64,000 nt of DNA from VRUE01 sp963704505 (GTDB lineage Bacteria; Actinomycetota; Thermoleophilia; Solirubrobacterales; 70-9), in contig OY969912.1 in NCBI GenBank assembly GCA_963704505.1, forward strand, positions 1,364,001 to 1,428,000, given 5' to 3'. This document shows positions 19,293-26,485 of this stretch, piece by piece. The translations under genes were made by a program, and so were the position numbers. Numbering within the stretch: the first letter of the stretch is position 1; every line of letters begins with the position of its first letter. The notes below the pieces were generated by a model. The model saw nothing but the letters and a program-made list of their open reading frames with translations. It did no database searches and was not told the origin of the DNA.

Positions 19293-19796
19293 ATGCGATC
19301 TCGCGCGAGCAGCAACCTAGGCCTGCGGCTGGTGGCCGTGGCAACACTGGCCGCGCTGGCGCTCGCCGCCTACGCCCGGGCCGATTCGCCCAGCGAACGT
19401 CAGGCCTATGTCGAGCGGCTCGAGGCGGTCTGCAAGCCTGGGGTGGAGGCGACCCAGCGTGCGGTGAAGGGAGTGAAATCCGACGTCCAGGCCGAACGCC
19501 TCGCGGTCGCGGCGGCAAAGCTCGGCAAGGCCGCCCACATCTTCGGCGGCACAGTCGGCAGCATCTCGGCGGCCCCGCGCCCCCCTGCCGACGCCACCCA
19601 GCTCGAAAAGTGGTTCTCCTACCTGCGGCTGCAGGAGTCCTACCTCGCCAGCGCCGGAGCTGCCCTGCGTGCCGAACGCATCCCCAGCTACCAGCGCAAC
19701 ATCGTCCGCTTCGCACACAACGGCAACAAAGCCAACGACGTCGTCATTGCCTACGGCTTCAACTACTGCCTCTTCAACTTCCGACGCTTCAACTAG
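19293..19796 (+). CDS. Small secreted helical protein
   Basis: A 167-aa protein starting at an ATG with a good ribosome site (gaggagagagaaga). The signal peptide is about residues 1-30 (LVAVATLAALALAAYARA). The mature part is mostly helical, with three separated cysteines or Cys-containing segments (AVCKPGVEA near residue 48, NYCLFNF near 160). It lies 16 nt after the MMPL stop and directly abuts the family C gene at 19797, so the three are probably one transcript. I do not recognise the family. It could be a periplasmic partner of the exporter. Confidence 0.75.
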   Translation: MRSRASSNLGLRLVAVATLAALALAAYARADSPSERQAYVERLEAVCKPGVEATQRAVKGVKSDVQAERLAVAAAKLGKAAHIFGGTVGSISAAPRPPADATQLEKWFSYLRLQESYLASAGAALRAERIPSYQRNIVRFAHNGNKANDVVIAYGFNYCLFNFRRFN

Positions 19797-20567
19797 ATGC
19801 GTCGTTCGGTCATCGCCCTGATCGTCGTCGCGGTCCTTGTTTCACTTACGGCTGCCGCTGCGCACTCCGAGCGCAGCCAGCGGGGCAACCTCCGCGCCGC
19901 CCTGCAGGGCAAAGTCTCTCCGTTGAAGCTGCCGCGCCACCACCCGGCGCCTGTCTCCCTGCGCCTCAGCGGCGGCTTGAGCACCACCGACGGCTCACCT
20001 TTGCCGCGGGTCACCGCGATGCGCTTCGCTCTAGCCGGGCGCAGCGCGATTCAGGTCCGCGGCATTCCCGTCTGCCCGCCGGCGCGGATCCGGCATACCC
20101 GTGACCGCGAAGCGCTCGCCGCCTGCAAGGGCGCTCTGGTCGGCCGCGGACGGATCGAGGTGGCGGCTCGCATCCCCACTCAGCCGCCGCTTCCCGTCGA
20201 TGCCAGCCTCCTCGTCTTCAACGCTCGCACCAGCGCGGGCCGCACCGCCCTGCTCATGCACGCCTACGCCGAGAGCCCGCCGGTCTCGGTCGTCATCCCC
20301 TTCGTCCTCCGTCATGCTCGCGGCGATTTCGGCACCGAACTCATCGCCCGCGGCCTTGCCTCCAAGCCGACCATGAGCGGCTTTTCGATGACCCTCTCGC
20401 GCAGGTCCTCGGAGGGCGGCTCACGAAGCAGCTTCCTGGTCGGCTCCTGCCCGCTGGCTCCGATCTATACCTCTGGCCTGCTCACCCTCGCGCTGCTCGA
20501 ATTCAGCCTGCAGGGCGGCGGGCGGATCCGGGTCGAACACCTCGCCACCTGCCGCGCCCGCGACTGA
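19797..20567 (+). CDS. Family C secreted protein, second copy
   Basis: A 256-aa paralogue of the protein at 12239. The ATG follows the previous stop with no gap. The signal peptide is residues 1-22 (VIALIVVAVLVSLTAAAA). Landmarks shared with the first copy, in the same order: a GIPVCP motif, an AACKGALVGRGR segment, a central LVFNA strand, an RGDFGTE turn and a GSCPLAP/ATCRA cysteine pair. Its end faces the end of uppS with 11 bp between the stops, closing the rightward block. Function is unknown. Confidence 0.8.
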   Translation: MRRSVIALIVVAVLVSLTAAAAHSERSQRGNLRAALQGKVSPLKLPRHHPAPVSLRLSGGLSTTDGSPLPRVTAMRFALAGRSAIQVRGIPVCPPARIRHTRDREALAACKGALVGRGRIEVAARIPTQPPLPVDASLLVFNARTSAGRTALLMHAYAESPPVSVVIPFVLRHARGDFGTELIARGLASKPTMSGFSMTLSRRSSEGGSRSSFLVGSCPLAPIYTSGLLTLALLEFSLQGGGRIRVEHLATCRARD

Positions 20568-20578
20568 GGTATCGAGGA

Positions 20579-21262
20579 CTAGCCTTCAGCTCGTCTTTTG
20601 GCCCGCTCCAGAAAGGCCTCGATCGCGGCCTCGAGCGAGGCACGCGAGAATTCAGGCCACAGCTCCTCTGAGAAGACCAGCTCGGCATCGGCCAGCTGCC
20701 AGAGCAGATAATTGGAGAGGCGCCGGTCGCCCCCGGTGCGGATCAGCAGTTCCGGGTCGTGCATCTCGGGCGCATAGAGGCCCGCCCGGAACTCTTCCTC
20801 GCCGCCGTCGGCGAAGCGCTGGGCCGCACGAACGATCTCGGCTCGGCCCCCGTAGTTGAAGGGAACGAAAAGCGTGATCCGTCGATTGCCGTCGGTCAGC
20901 TGCTCGGCCCAGTCCATCCGCTCTGCCAGCTTTGCCGGAACCGGCCCGCCACGCTCGCCGACGAAGCGCAGCCTCACCCCGTTGGCGTGCAGCTCGGGCG
21001 TCACCCCGTCGATGTACTCGACCAGGAGCTCGATCAGCTCGCGCACCTCCTGCTCGGAGCGAGCCCAGTTCTCGGTCGAGAAAGCGAAGACGCTGAGCTC
21101 GCGGACCCCGAGCTCGGCCGCGTCGCGCAGCCGGTTCCGAACGTTCTCGGCGCCGGCGCGGTGCCCGGCGCCCACCCCCAGCCCACGTGCCTGCGCCCAG
21201 CGGCCATTGCCGTCGGTGATGATCGCGACGTGCCTGGGCCCCAACCGCTCAGCCATGGCCAC
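20579..21262 (-). CDS. uppS: Polyprenyl diphosphate synthase, UppS-type cis-prenyltransferase
   Basis: A 227-aa cis-prenyltransferase that condenses isopentenyl diphosphate onto an allylic primer to make Z-polyprenyl diphosphates. Family motifs are present in order: the catalytic DGNGRWA with Asp17 (Thr16 replaces the usual Met), FAFSTENW near residue 60, NYGGRAEI, and the IPP-binding LLIRTGGDRRLSNYLLWQ followed by ELWPEF. At 227 aa it is a little short for undecaprenyl synthases, so a shorter chain product is possible. Its start overlaps the DUF2600 synthase gene by 14 nt, so the two are surely co-expressed. It may supply that enzyme, or carry lipid for the wall if no other uppS exists. Confidence 0.88.
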   Translation of the reverse strand: MAMAERLGPRHVAIITDGNGRWAQARGLGVGAGHRAGAENVRNRLRDAAELGVRELSVFAFSTENWARSEQEVRELIELLVEYIDGVTPELHANGVRLRFVGERGGPVPAKLAERMDWAEQLTDGNRRITLFVPFNYGGRAEIVRAAQRFADGGEEEFRAGLYAPEMHDPELLIRTGGDRRLSNYLLWQLADAELVFSEELWPEFSRASLEAAIEAFLERAKRRAEG

Positions 21263-22310
21263 GCAGCCTCAGGGCAGCAAGGATCGGCGGTACCCCTGGG
21301 CCGGCGGCTTCGAGCAGGCGCCCGCGAACCGCCCGCGGGTACTCGTCCCGATCGCCCGCCGCGCTCAGGTAGAAGGCGAGGACCCCGGCGAGTATCGCCC
21401 CGTGGCGTCGTCGGCGCGGCAACTCGACCAGCCTCGTCCTTGCCCGCGCGGCGATCAGACCGATCCGCTCGGCCGCGACCTCGGCGTCGCGGTAATAGTC
21501 GAGGTAGTTGTGCTCGCCGGTTGCGCGGTCCTGGTCGCGGTCCACGAGGTCGTCGAGCAGAACCGTCAGAGCTCCGATCGAGGGGAAGTAGGCCGCGTCG
21601 ATGAGCTCGGCCTGCTCGGCCGTCGTACCCCGGTCCGCGGCGGCGGCGATCAGCGCGTGTGCCGCGACCGAGGAGCTGGCCCCGCTCGCCAGCTCCCACC
21701 AGCGGTATCCGGGCGCTGCCGGCAGTTGAGCCGCCCAGTCTCGTAGCTCGGAACTGCCCCTGCCGCCTGCGCTCGCGTGGGTACGCGCCTGCCCCTCGCC
21801 ACAGCGCTGGACCGCGCGGCGCAGCGCGCTCGCAACGACCTGCCGGGAACGCAGCGCCACCAGCTCCCCCCGGCAGGCGACGACCAGCTCCTCGAGGTAG
21901 CCGCCGTCCTCGCTCTCGGGACGATGCCGGTACCAGTCGCCGTTCCCTGGGCCGGGGGAGACCGCGTCGGCAAGGGCACCGTGGAGCGCCAAGCCGTCGC
22001 CGAGAGGGTCAGCGACGGCCTGCTCGCCGAGCGAGTCGAGGTAGTCGATCGCGACCTGCAGCGCCGTCATCGCACGGAGGGCCGCGGTCCGCCGCGGACG
22101 CGGCGCGAGGATGGCGAAAACCGCGGTTGCTTCGGGATTCGATCGCTTCTCCCGCAGTGCGGCGAGCGCGGCGTCGCGCAGGGGGCCGCCGGGCATTCTC
22201 GCCGCGCTCGCATCCCAACGGCACAGCTCACGGCGGACCGCAGGCAGCACTTGGCGCCGGTAGAGCGCCAGCGCTCCGAGCGCGCTCAAGGTCTCTGCGG
22301 GCGCCGGCAT
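21249..22310 (-). CDS. DUF2600 family protein, YtpB-like large terpene synthase
   Basis: 353 aa, taking the Met that begins MPAPAETLSALGAL; upstream residues of the open frame are Arg-rich and unlike the family. In Bacillus, members of this family (YtpB, tetraprenyl-beta-curcumene synthase) cyclise a C35 diphosphate. Hallmarks are an N-terminal LYRRQVLPAVRREL, the Asp motif IDYLDSLGEQ, an LHGALADA segment and the AYFPSIGALTVLLDDLVD(R)DQD region near residue 250, which corresponds to the second metal-binding motif. It is coupled by a 14-nt overlap to the prenyltransferase gene and follows the double-TetR gene by 38 nt. The natural substrate here is unknown. Confidence 0.82.
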   Translation of the reverse strand: MPAPAETLSALGALALYRRQVLPAVRRELCRWDASAARMPGGPLRDAALAALREKRSNPEATAVFAILAPRPRRTAALRAMTALQVAIDYLDSLGEQAVADPLGDGLALHGALADAVSPGPGNGDWYRHRPESEDGGYLEELVVACRGELVALRSRQVVASALRRAVQRCGEGQARTHASAGGRGSSELRDWAAQLPAAPGYRWWELASGASSSVAAHALIAAAADRGTTAEQAELIDAAYFPSIGALTVLLDDLVDRDQDRATGEHNYLDYYRDAEVAAERIGLIAARARTRLVELPRRRRHGAILAGVLAFYLSAAGDRDEYPRAVRGRLLEAAGPGVPPILAALRLRGHG

Positions 22311-22348
22311 CTGCGAGGTTCGACGGTGCGGAACGAGGGCCGCGTCGC

Positions 22349-23659
22349 CTATTCGGTCGACACTGCGTAGGCGTCCTCGACGCCGATGAACGGCGTCAGC
22401 GTCACGTAGACCGCCCATGGCACCAGCTCGGCAAGGCGCTCGGGCCCCTTCTCTTTGACGTGGTCATAGAAAAGGGCATAGAGCGCCCCGCCGATCGCTT
22501 CGGCGGTGATCGGCGGGATCCCGGGGGCGAGCTCATACCCGGGTTTCAGCAGCGCCTCGAACTGTTCTGTCACTTTCTCGCGCTGCTCGAGCGCCGCCTT
22601 GCCGGCCGCGTACATCTCGACCGCCCCCAGGCGCGCGTACTCGGGCTCGCCGACGCCGTAGAGGAACATCGCCTCCTGGGTGCCCCTCACCGCATGTGCC
22701 CAGTCGCCCGCCCGGCGGAAGGCCGGAAAGGCCGCCGCAATCATCTGCAGGGAGCCGACGTCGAGGGCCGCGACGGTCGCCATCTCCTTGCTCTCGAAGT
22801 TCTTGTAGAAGGCCCGGTAGGAGGTCCCCGCCCGCTCGATCACGTCGGTGATCGTCATCTCCGGGTAGCCCTTCTCGGCGACCACGGCCGCCAGCGCCCG
22901 CAGTAGGCGCTCGGGGGTGTTGGATGCCGCCTGGCGCTCCTCGAAGGGAAGCGCCCGCGGAACTCGCCGCCGCGGACCGCGCAGCGGGCCCGGAGGCGCC
23001 GGGTAGAGCAGGAGCCAATCCCAAAGCTGATCGGCGATGCCGTGCAGCTCCTGCGGTTCGCCCCGGTAGAGGTGCTTGTGGATCACCTTCTGCACGCCGC
23101 CGAGCAAACCGCGCACCAGCTCCGAGGGCATCCCCTCACGTCCCATCGCCTCGAGCACGCTCGCGGCCAGCTTCTCCAACTCGTCGGTCGCGCGGTCGAG
23201 AAGCGCCACCGCCTCCGGTCCCGCGGCATAGATCTCGACGAAGCACATCGTCGCCGCCGCCGGCTGCCCGGCGAGGTCCTCGATCAGCCCCGCGAAGGCG
23301 AGCTTGGCCTGTGCCGGGTCCTCGATCGGCGAGCCGCCCGGGGCAAGCCTCTCTGAAGCGGCGTGCAGAGCAGGCTCCATCAGGGCCTCGATCGCCGCCA
23401 GGAAGCAGTGCTTCTTGTCTTCGAAGAGCCGGTAAAAGGCGCTGCGTGGGACCCCGGAGAGCTCGGCCAGGGCAGCCACGGTCGTCGCCTCGTAGCCCTC
23501 CTCCGAAGCCATCGCGACCATCGCCCCGAAGAGGCGTTCCCGATGGTTGCGCTCGGCATCGGCTCCACTGGTGCTGCGACCGGGCGGCAGGCTGCGCTCG
23601 CGTAGGCGACCGGACTCTCCCCACGGCGTCAGCACCATCCCAGGCGAGACCATATTCAC
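22349..23659 (-). CDS. Tandem TetR regulator with two TetR units in one polypeptide
   Basis: A 436-aa protein in which two TetR-family units follow each other. The first DNA-binding domain is about residues 41-88 (ATTVAALAELSGVPRSAFYRLFEDK) and the second about 250-298 (EMTITDVIERAGTSYRAFYKNFESK). Each is followed by its own helical ligand-domain-like segment with a similar FVEIYAAGPEA or AVEMYAAGKAA stretch, which points to internal duplication. Ordinary TetR proteins are about 200 aa and dimerise; this one could act as a built-in dimer. It is first in an apparent operon with the DUF2600 and uppS genes. The long upstream gap carries the 24093 element, a plausible target. Confidence 0.85.
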   Translation of the reverse strand: MNMVSPGMVLTPWGESGRLRERSLPPGRSTSGADAERNHRERLFGAMVAMASEEGYEATTVAALAELSGVPRSAFYRLFEDKKHCFLAAIEALMEPALHAASERLAPGGSPIEDPAQAKLAFAGLIEDLAGQPAAATMCFVEIYAAGPEAVALLDRATDELEKLAASVLEAMGREGMPSELVRGLLGGVQKVIHKHLYRGEPQELHGIADQLWDWLLLYPAPPGPLRGPRRRVPRALPFEERQAASNTPERLLRALAAVVAEKGYPEMTITDVIERAGTSYRAFYKNFESKEMATVAALDVGSLQMIAAAFPAFRRAGDWAHAVRGTQEAMFLYGVGEPEYARLGAVEMYAAGKAALEQREKVTEQFEALLKPGYELAPGIPPITAEAIGGALYALFYDHVKEKGPERLAELVPWAVYVTLTPFIGVEDAYAVSTE

Positions 23660-24092
23660 CCCTTCCGAGCCATCCGTTGCTTCGAACGACGCTCTGTCTT
23701 GCTGGTAACCGATCGACTACCCTCCTCGCCCTTCCCAGGGTAGCCGATGAAAACCCCTTTGCCGCATCCTGATGGGCTTTGAAGTTTCGTCGCCACCTCG
23801 CCGGGTTGAACGGTGTTCGCTTTGCATCGCCTCTTGCCGGTAAGGCGCTGTCTGGGATCTTCGAAAGCAAAGGCGAGCCTGAAAGTTCGAAGGGGCATCG
23901 AATCCCTCGCCGGGAAGCTCACTACTTCTTCGAAACGTCCCGTGAAGGCGGCCAAACCGGAATCTGTTGTCCCCAGGCGCAAGGCGCCGACGTCGCCGGA
24001 TGGCGGTAGACCTGCGCCTTGTGGTTCCACCGAATCCGGTAGAGCGATATCGTGCGCTTCCCTGCTTCTGAAGGGGTTTGCCGATCTCTGAA
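23660..24092. other. Intergenic region with four TTCGAA sites
   Basis: I see no convincing gene in these 433 bases. The palindrome TTCGAA occurs at 23691, 23860, 23886 and 23929, unusually dense for DNA of this GC content. The region separates the leftward double-TetR gene from the rightward element at 24093 and may hold binding sites for that regulator. Short frames here lack ribosome sites and family features. Confidence 0.4.
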
Positions 24093-24122
24093 TTGACATC
24101 CGGGTTGATGTATGTTCTAGTT
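24093..24122 (+). promoter_or_regulatory. Promoter/operator element B, twin of 16044-16073
   Basis: It begins TTGACAT, ends TATGTTCTAGTT and differs from the element before the MMPL gene at only five of 30 positions. The next candidate start (TTG at 24199) is 76 bp downstream, nearly the same distance as from the first element to its gene. This suggests one regulator controls both, with the nearby double-TetR protein the obvious candidate. Confidence 0.6.
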
Positions 24123-24198
24123 GTCGTCAGTCACAGGGAAGACCGTCGCATCGGGAATGGCGGTGGTCGATCCGGACCTACGCATGAGGAGGTCTGAG

Positions 24199-24339
24199 TT
24201 GAGCGAGCAGAGCAAGAGTTCCTCCCGCCCCCGTCTGGGCCGGGCCTTCACATCGCGCCGGTCGCCCGCCCTGTTCGGCCGATCCGGAATTCGCAATCCC
24301 TACGAGCATTTCGGCTGCCGCTTCGGCCTATCTGCGTAG
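24199..24339 (+). CDS. Small ORF (46 aa) with a strong ribosome site
   Basis: A TTG start is preceded, 6 nt upstream, by a perfect AGGAGG (24187-24192), the best Shine-Dalgarno sequence in this part of the window. It encodes a 46-aa basic peptide (MSEQSKSSSRPRLGRAF at the start) with no recognised domain. It lies behind regulatory element B and ahead of the PucR-type gene. It may be a leader peptide, or the surviving start of a larger gene that has decayed; the left 17-bp inverted repeat lies inside it. No homologue is known to me. Confidence 0.4.
   Translation: MSEQSKSSSRPRLGRAFTSRRSPALFGRSGIRNPYEHFGCRFGLSA
24290..24306 (+). repeat. Left copy of a 17-bp inverted repeat flanking the PucR-type gene
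   Basis: TTCGCAATCCCTACGAG. Its exact reverse complement lies at 25769-25785, about 1.46 kb away. The match does not extend on either side. The repeats bracket the frameshifted PucR-type gene. Confidence 0.6.
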
Positions 24340-24504
24340 CGGCACATGGCCCATGCGAACGAGACTTCCCCGTCCAAGAGCGGTCTCTCCCTGACGGGGC
24401 GCGGCCTGCATGTTCGTCCTGACCCTCATGCGGGAGGCGTTGGGCTTCTTGGCGCGGTTGGCCTGAGAGACCGACCGCGCTCGACGCATCCGAGCAAAAA
24501 CGGA

Positions 24505-25733
24505 ATGAGCCAACCGGGGGAACAGTCAAATCCAGAGGGCGATGGCGGGCCGACGCGAGCCCCGGCCGAGGCCGGGGCAGAGCTCGACCGGCTGGTCGCC
24601 GCGATGGAATCTGACCTCGAGGGGTTGGTGATCGAGATCCTCGACCGCGTCCGCGAGACCGGCCCCGCCTGGATGCTCGAAAATGCCTTCCTCTGGGAGG
24701 AAATCGAAGAGTTCGCCAGGATCAGTGTCCGTACGCAGCTCGGTGGCCTCCGACGCGGAACCCTTCCCGAGAGTTGCCCGCCGGTGGACGCCGCCGCCGC
24801 TCAGGGAGCCGCCAAGGTCGGTGAGCTGAAAGCGCTCCTCAACGGCTATCGGATCTGCCAGATGTCCCTCTGGGAGCACTGGCTCGACCTCGTCGACCGC
24901 AGCGACGTCGAGAACCAGCGCCGAAACGACCTCCTGCGCCACGGCTCCGAGTACCTCTTTCGCTACACCGGCCTGATTTCCGACTACGTCACCGACATCT
25001 ACCAAGACGAGCTCGAACGCACGGTCCAGAGCGGGGAGAATCGACGTTTCCATGCAATTCGCAGTTTCCTCGAAGGCGCGCCGCTCGTCGATTCCCCCCC
25101 GACCTCGACCTCGAGCGCTACCACCTCGGGCTCGTCGCCTGGGGACCGGCCGGTAAAGACTTCGCCCGTGAATTGGCCGCTGCCGTCGGTCGGCCTCTCT
25201 TGATCATCAGCGTCCTCAACGAGAGCTGGTGGGGCTGGCTGAGCGGCTCCCGCCCGCTCTCAGCCGCCGAGGAACGCAAGCTTCTCGCCTTCAAGGCGCC
25301 CGAGAAGGCGGGGGTCGCCCTCGGCCTCGAGTCTTTCGGCGAGCATGGCTTCACCGCCACCAACCGCCAGGCCCTCCGGGCCCGCTGGGTCGCGCGCAAG
25401 ACCAACCGCCACCTGGTCCGCTACGCCGACGTCGCCGTCGAGGCTCTTGCCTCCGAGAATCGGGCTGACGCCCGCGCCTTCGTCGCCCGCGAGTTGCGCG
25501 GCATCGAGGACGACACCAAGGCCTCGCGCGAGCGCCGAGAGACGATCGCCGCCTACTTCGCCGCAGAACACAATGCCGCCTCCGCCGCCGCCACGCTCGG
25601 CGTCCACCAGCAGACCGTCGCCAACCGGCTGCGCGCTGCGGAGGACAAACTCGGCCATCCGGTCGGGGCTCGCCGGGTAGAGCTCGAGCTCGCCCTGCGC
25701 CTGCGCGCCTGCCTCGACGGCTCCGCGCCCTAG
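24505..25733 (+). pseudogene. PucR-family transcriptional regulator, frameshifted at a C7 tract
   Basis: Two consecutive frames together make a normal PucR/CdaR-type regulator. The first (from ATG 24505; an in-frame ATG at 24346 is an alternative) gives the N-terminal helical domain (WMLENAFLWEEIEEFARI, LNGYRICQMSLWEHWLDLVD). The second resumes as LDLERYHLGLVAWGP, runs through the central domain and ends in the C-terminal helix-turn-helix (ETIAAYFAAEHNAASAAATL, then VHQQTVANRLRAAEDKLG). The break falls in seven C at 25094-25100; eight C would restore one frame of 409 aa. It may be a sequencing error, a recent mutation, or slippage on the C tract. Such regulators typically sense metabolites and activate nearby genes. 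Confidence 0.75.
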
Positions 25734-26161
25734 CGCTCTCCAGGGGCTGACCCCCGCCGATGGGACAACTCGTAGGGATTGCGAAGGACTGCCGGCGTTG
25801 CTCGCAACATTTCAGTGGCGCTCGCCTCGCGCGAAGTCCATCCTGACCATGCCCGGCCGTTTTTCAATCTGGCCGCAATAGGGAAATGCGAATGCAGCGA
25901 AATCAAACTGCCGAACCGGCCTTGGGCGTGGACGTCCTATCCACCCAGGAGCCCCTGTGCGGGATCGGCGCCGCGGTCGACCCGGGCAAGTCTTCCCTCG
26001 AGCGCCGCGCGCTCGAGAAATCGGCCGTCGCCCCTCTCTCTGTGGGTAGCGACGGCAAGGGGGCCAACCGACTCTTCCCGGTCGGGAGGCGCCAAGGCAG
26101 TGCCCGCGGAGGTTCTCGGTCCCGAGGTGCTTCCCGCGCCCCGGGCCGGCCGCCGAGGTAG
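25734..26161. other. Intergenic region, no convincing gene
   Basis: About 430 bases between the regulator and tRNA-Val. An open frame of 91 aa at 25886-26161 has no ribosome site and no recognisable features. The region starts with a near-palindrome (GGGGCTGACCCCC) and contains the right 17-bp inverted repeat. I see no promoter or RNA gene that can be supported. Confidence 0.4.
25769..25785 (-). repeat. Right copy of the 17-bp inverted repeat
   Basis: CTCGTAGGGATTGCGAA, the exact reverse complement of 24290-24306. It is 35 bp after the end of the PucR-type gene. Confidence 0.6.
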
Positions 26162-26216
26162 AGGGCGCCGGGCGCCTGTCGGGTCTCTAACCCGGACCCA
26201 CGGCGCCCGGTGCCCT
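26162..26216 (-). terminator. Large hairpin downstream of tRNA-Val
   Basis: Arms of 15 bp (26162-26176 and 26202-26216) pair with one mismatch (left arm AGGGCGCCGGGCGCC). The loop contains a second small stem (CGGGT/ACCCG). It begins 36 bp past the 3' end of the leftward tRNA gene. It has no T run, so it may terminate transcription as a GC-rich stem or act in processing. Confidence 0.5.
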
Positions 26217-26251
26217 GTCTTCTTCGACTGACCCAGGGTGCCGGGAACCGA

Positions 26252-26323
26252 TGGGCACGGCTGGTTTCGAACCAGCGACCTCTCGCGTGTGAAGCGAGCG
26301 CTCTCCCACTGAGCTACGCGCCC
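26252..26323 (-). tRNA. tRNA-Val, anticodon CAC
   Basis: Read on the minus strand it folds as a full cloverleaf. The acceptor stem is GGGCGCG with CGTGCCC (one G-U pair). The D arm is GTAGCTCAGTGGGAGAGC. The anticodon stem CTCGC/GCGAG holds loop TTCACAC, so the anticodon is CAC and reads GUG codons. The T arm is GCTGG-TTCGAAA-CCAGC and the discriminator is A at 26252. CCA is not encoded. GUG is a frequent Val codon in GC-rich genomes. Confidence 0.93.
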
Positions 26324-26333
26324 TCGGGCGCGG

Positions 26334-26363
26334 ATTCTACGGATGCCCGGCGGGCCTGGTCCA
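26334..26363 (-). promoter_or_regulatory. Probable promoter of tRNA-Val
   Basis: On the minus strand TGGACC (26358-26363) and TAGAAT (26334-26339) are separated by 18 bp, 10 bp before the tRNA 5' end. The -10 matches TATAAT at five of six positions. The -35 is weaker. Confidence 0.5.
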
Positions 26364-26485
26364 TTCGTCCGGGCGTACTAAATACCTACGTTGTTCCTAC
26401 ATAAAAGTGAGTAGATCGGACAGGCATTACTGACTAGCCCGGAAAGTTTTTAACGGGCCAATACCGATCCGAAGGAGACAACGAC

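Noticed and set aside
24410..24466. 18-residue hydrophobic peptide (MFVLTLMREALGFLARLA)
   Set aside because: It has no ribosome site and overlaps other frames; kept only as a remark.
25886..26161. Possible 91-aa gene
   Set aside because: It has no ribosome site, no domain and biased composition.
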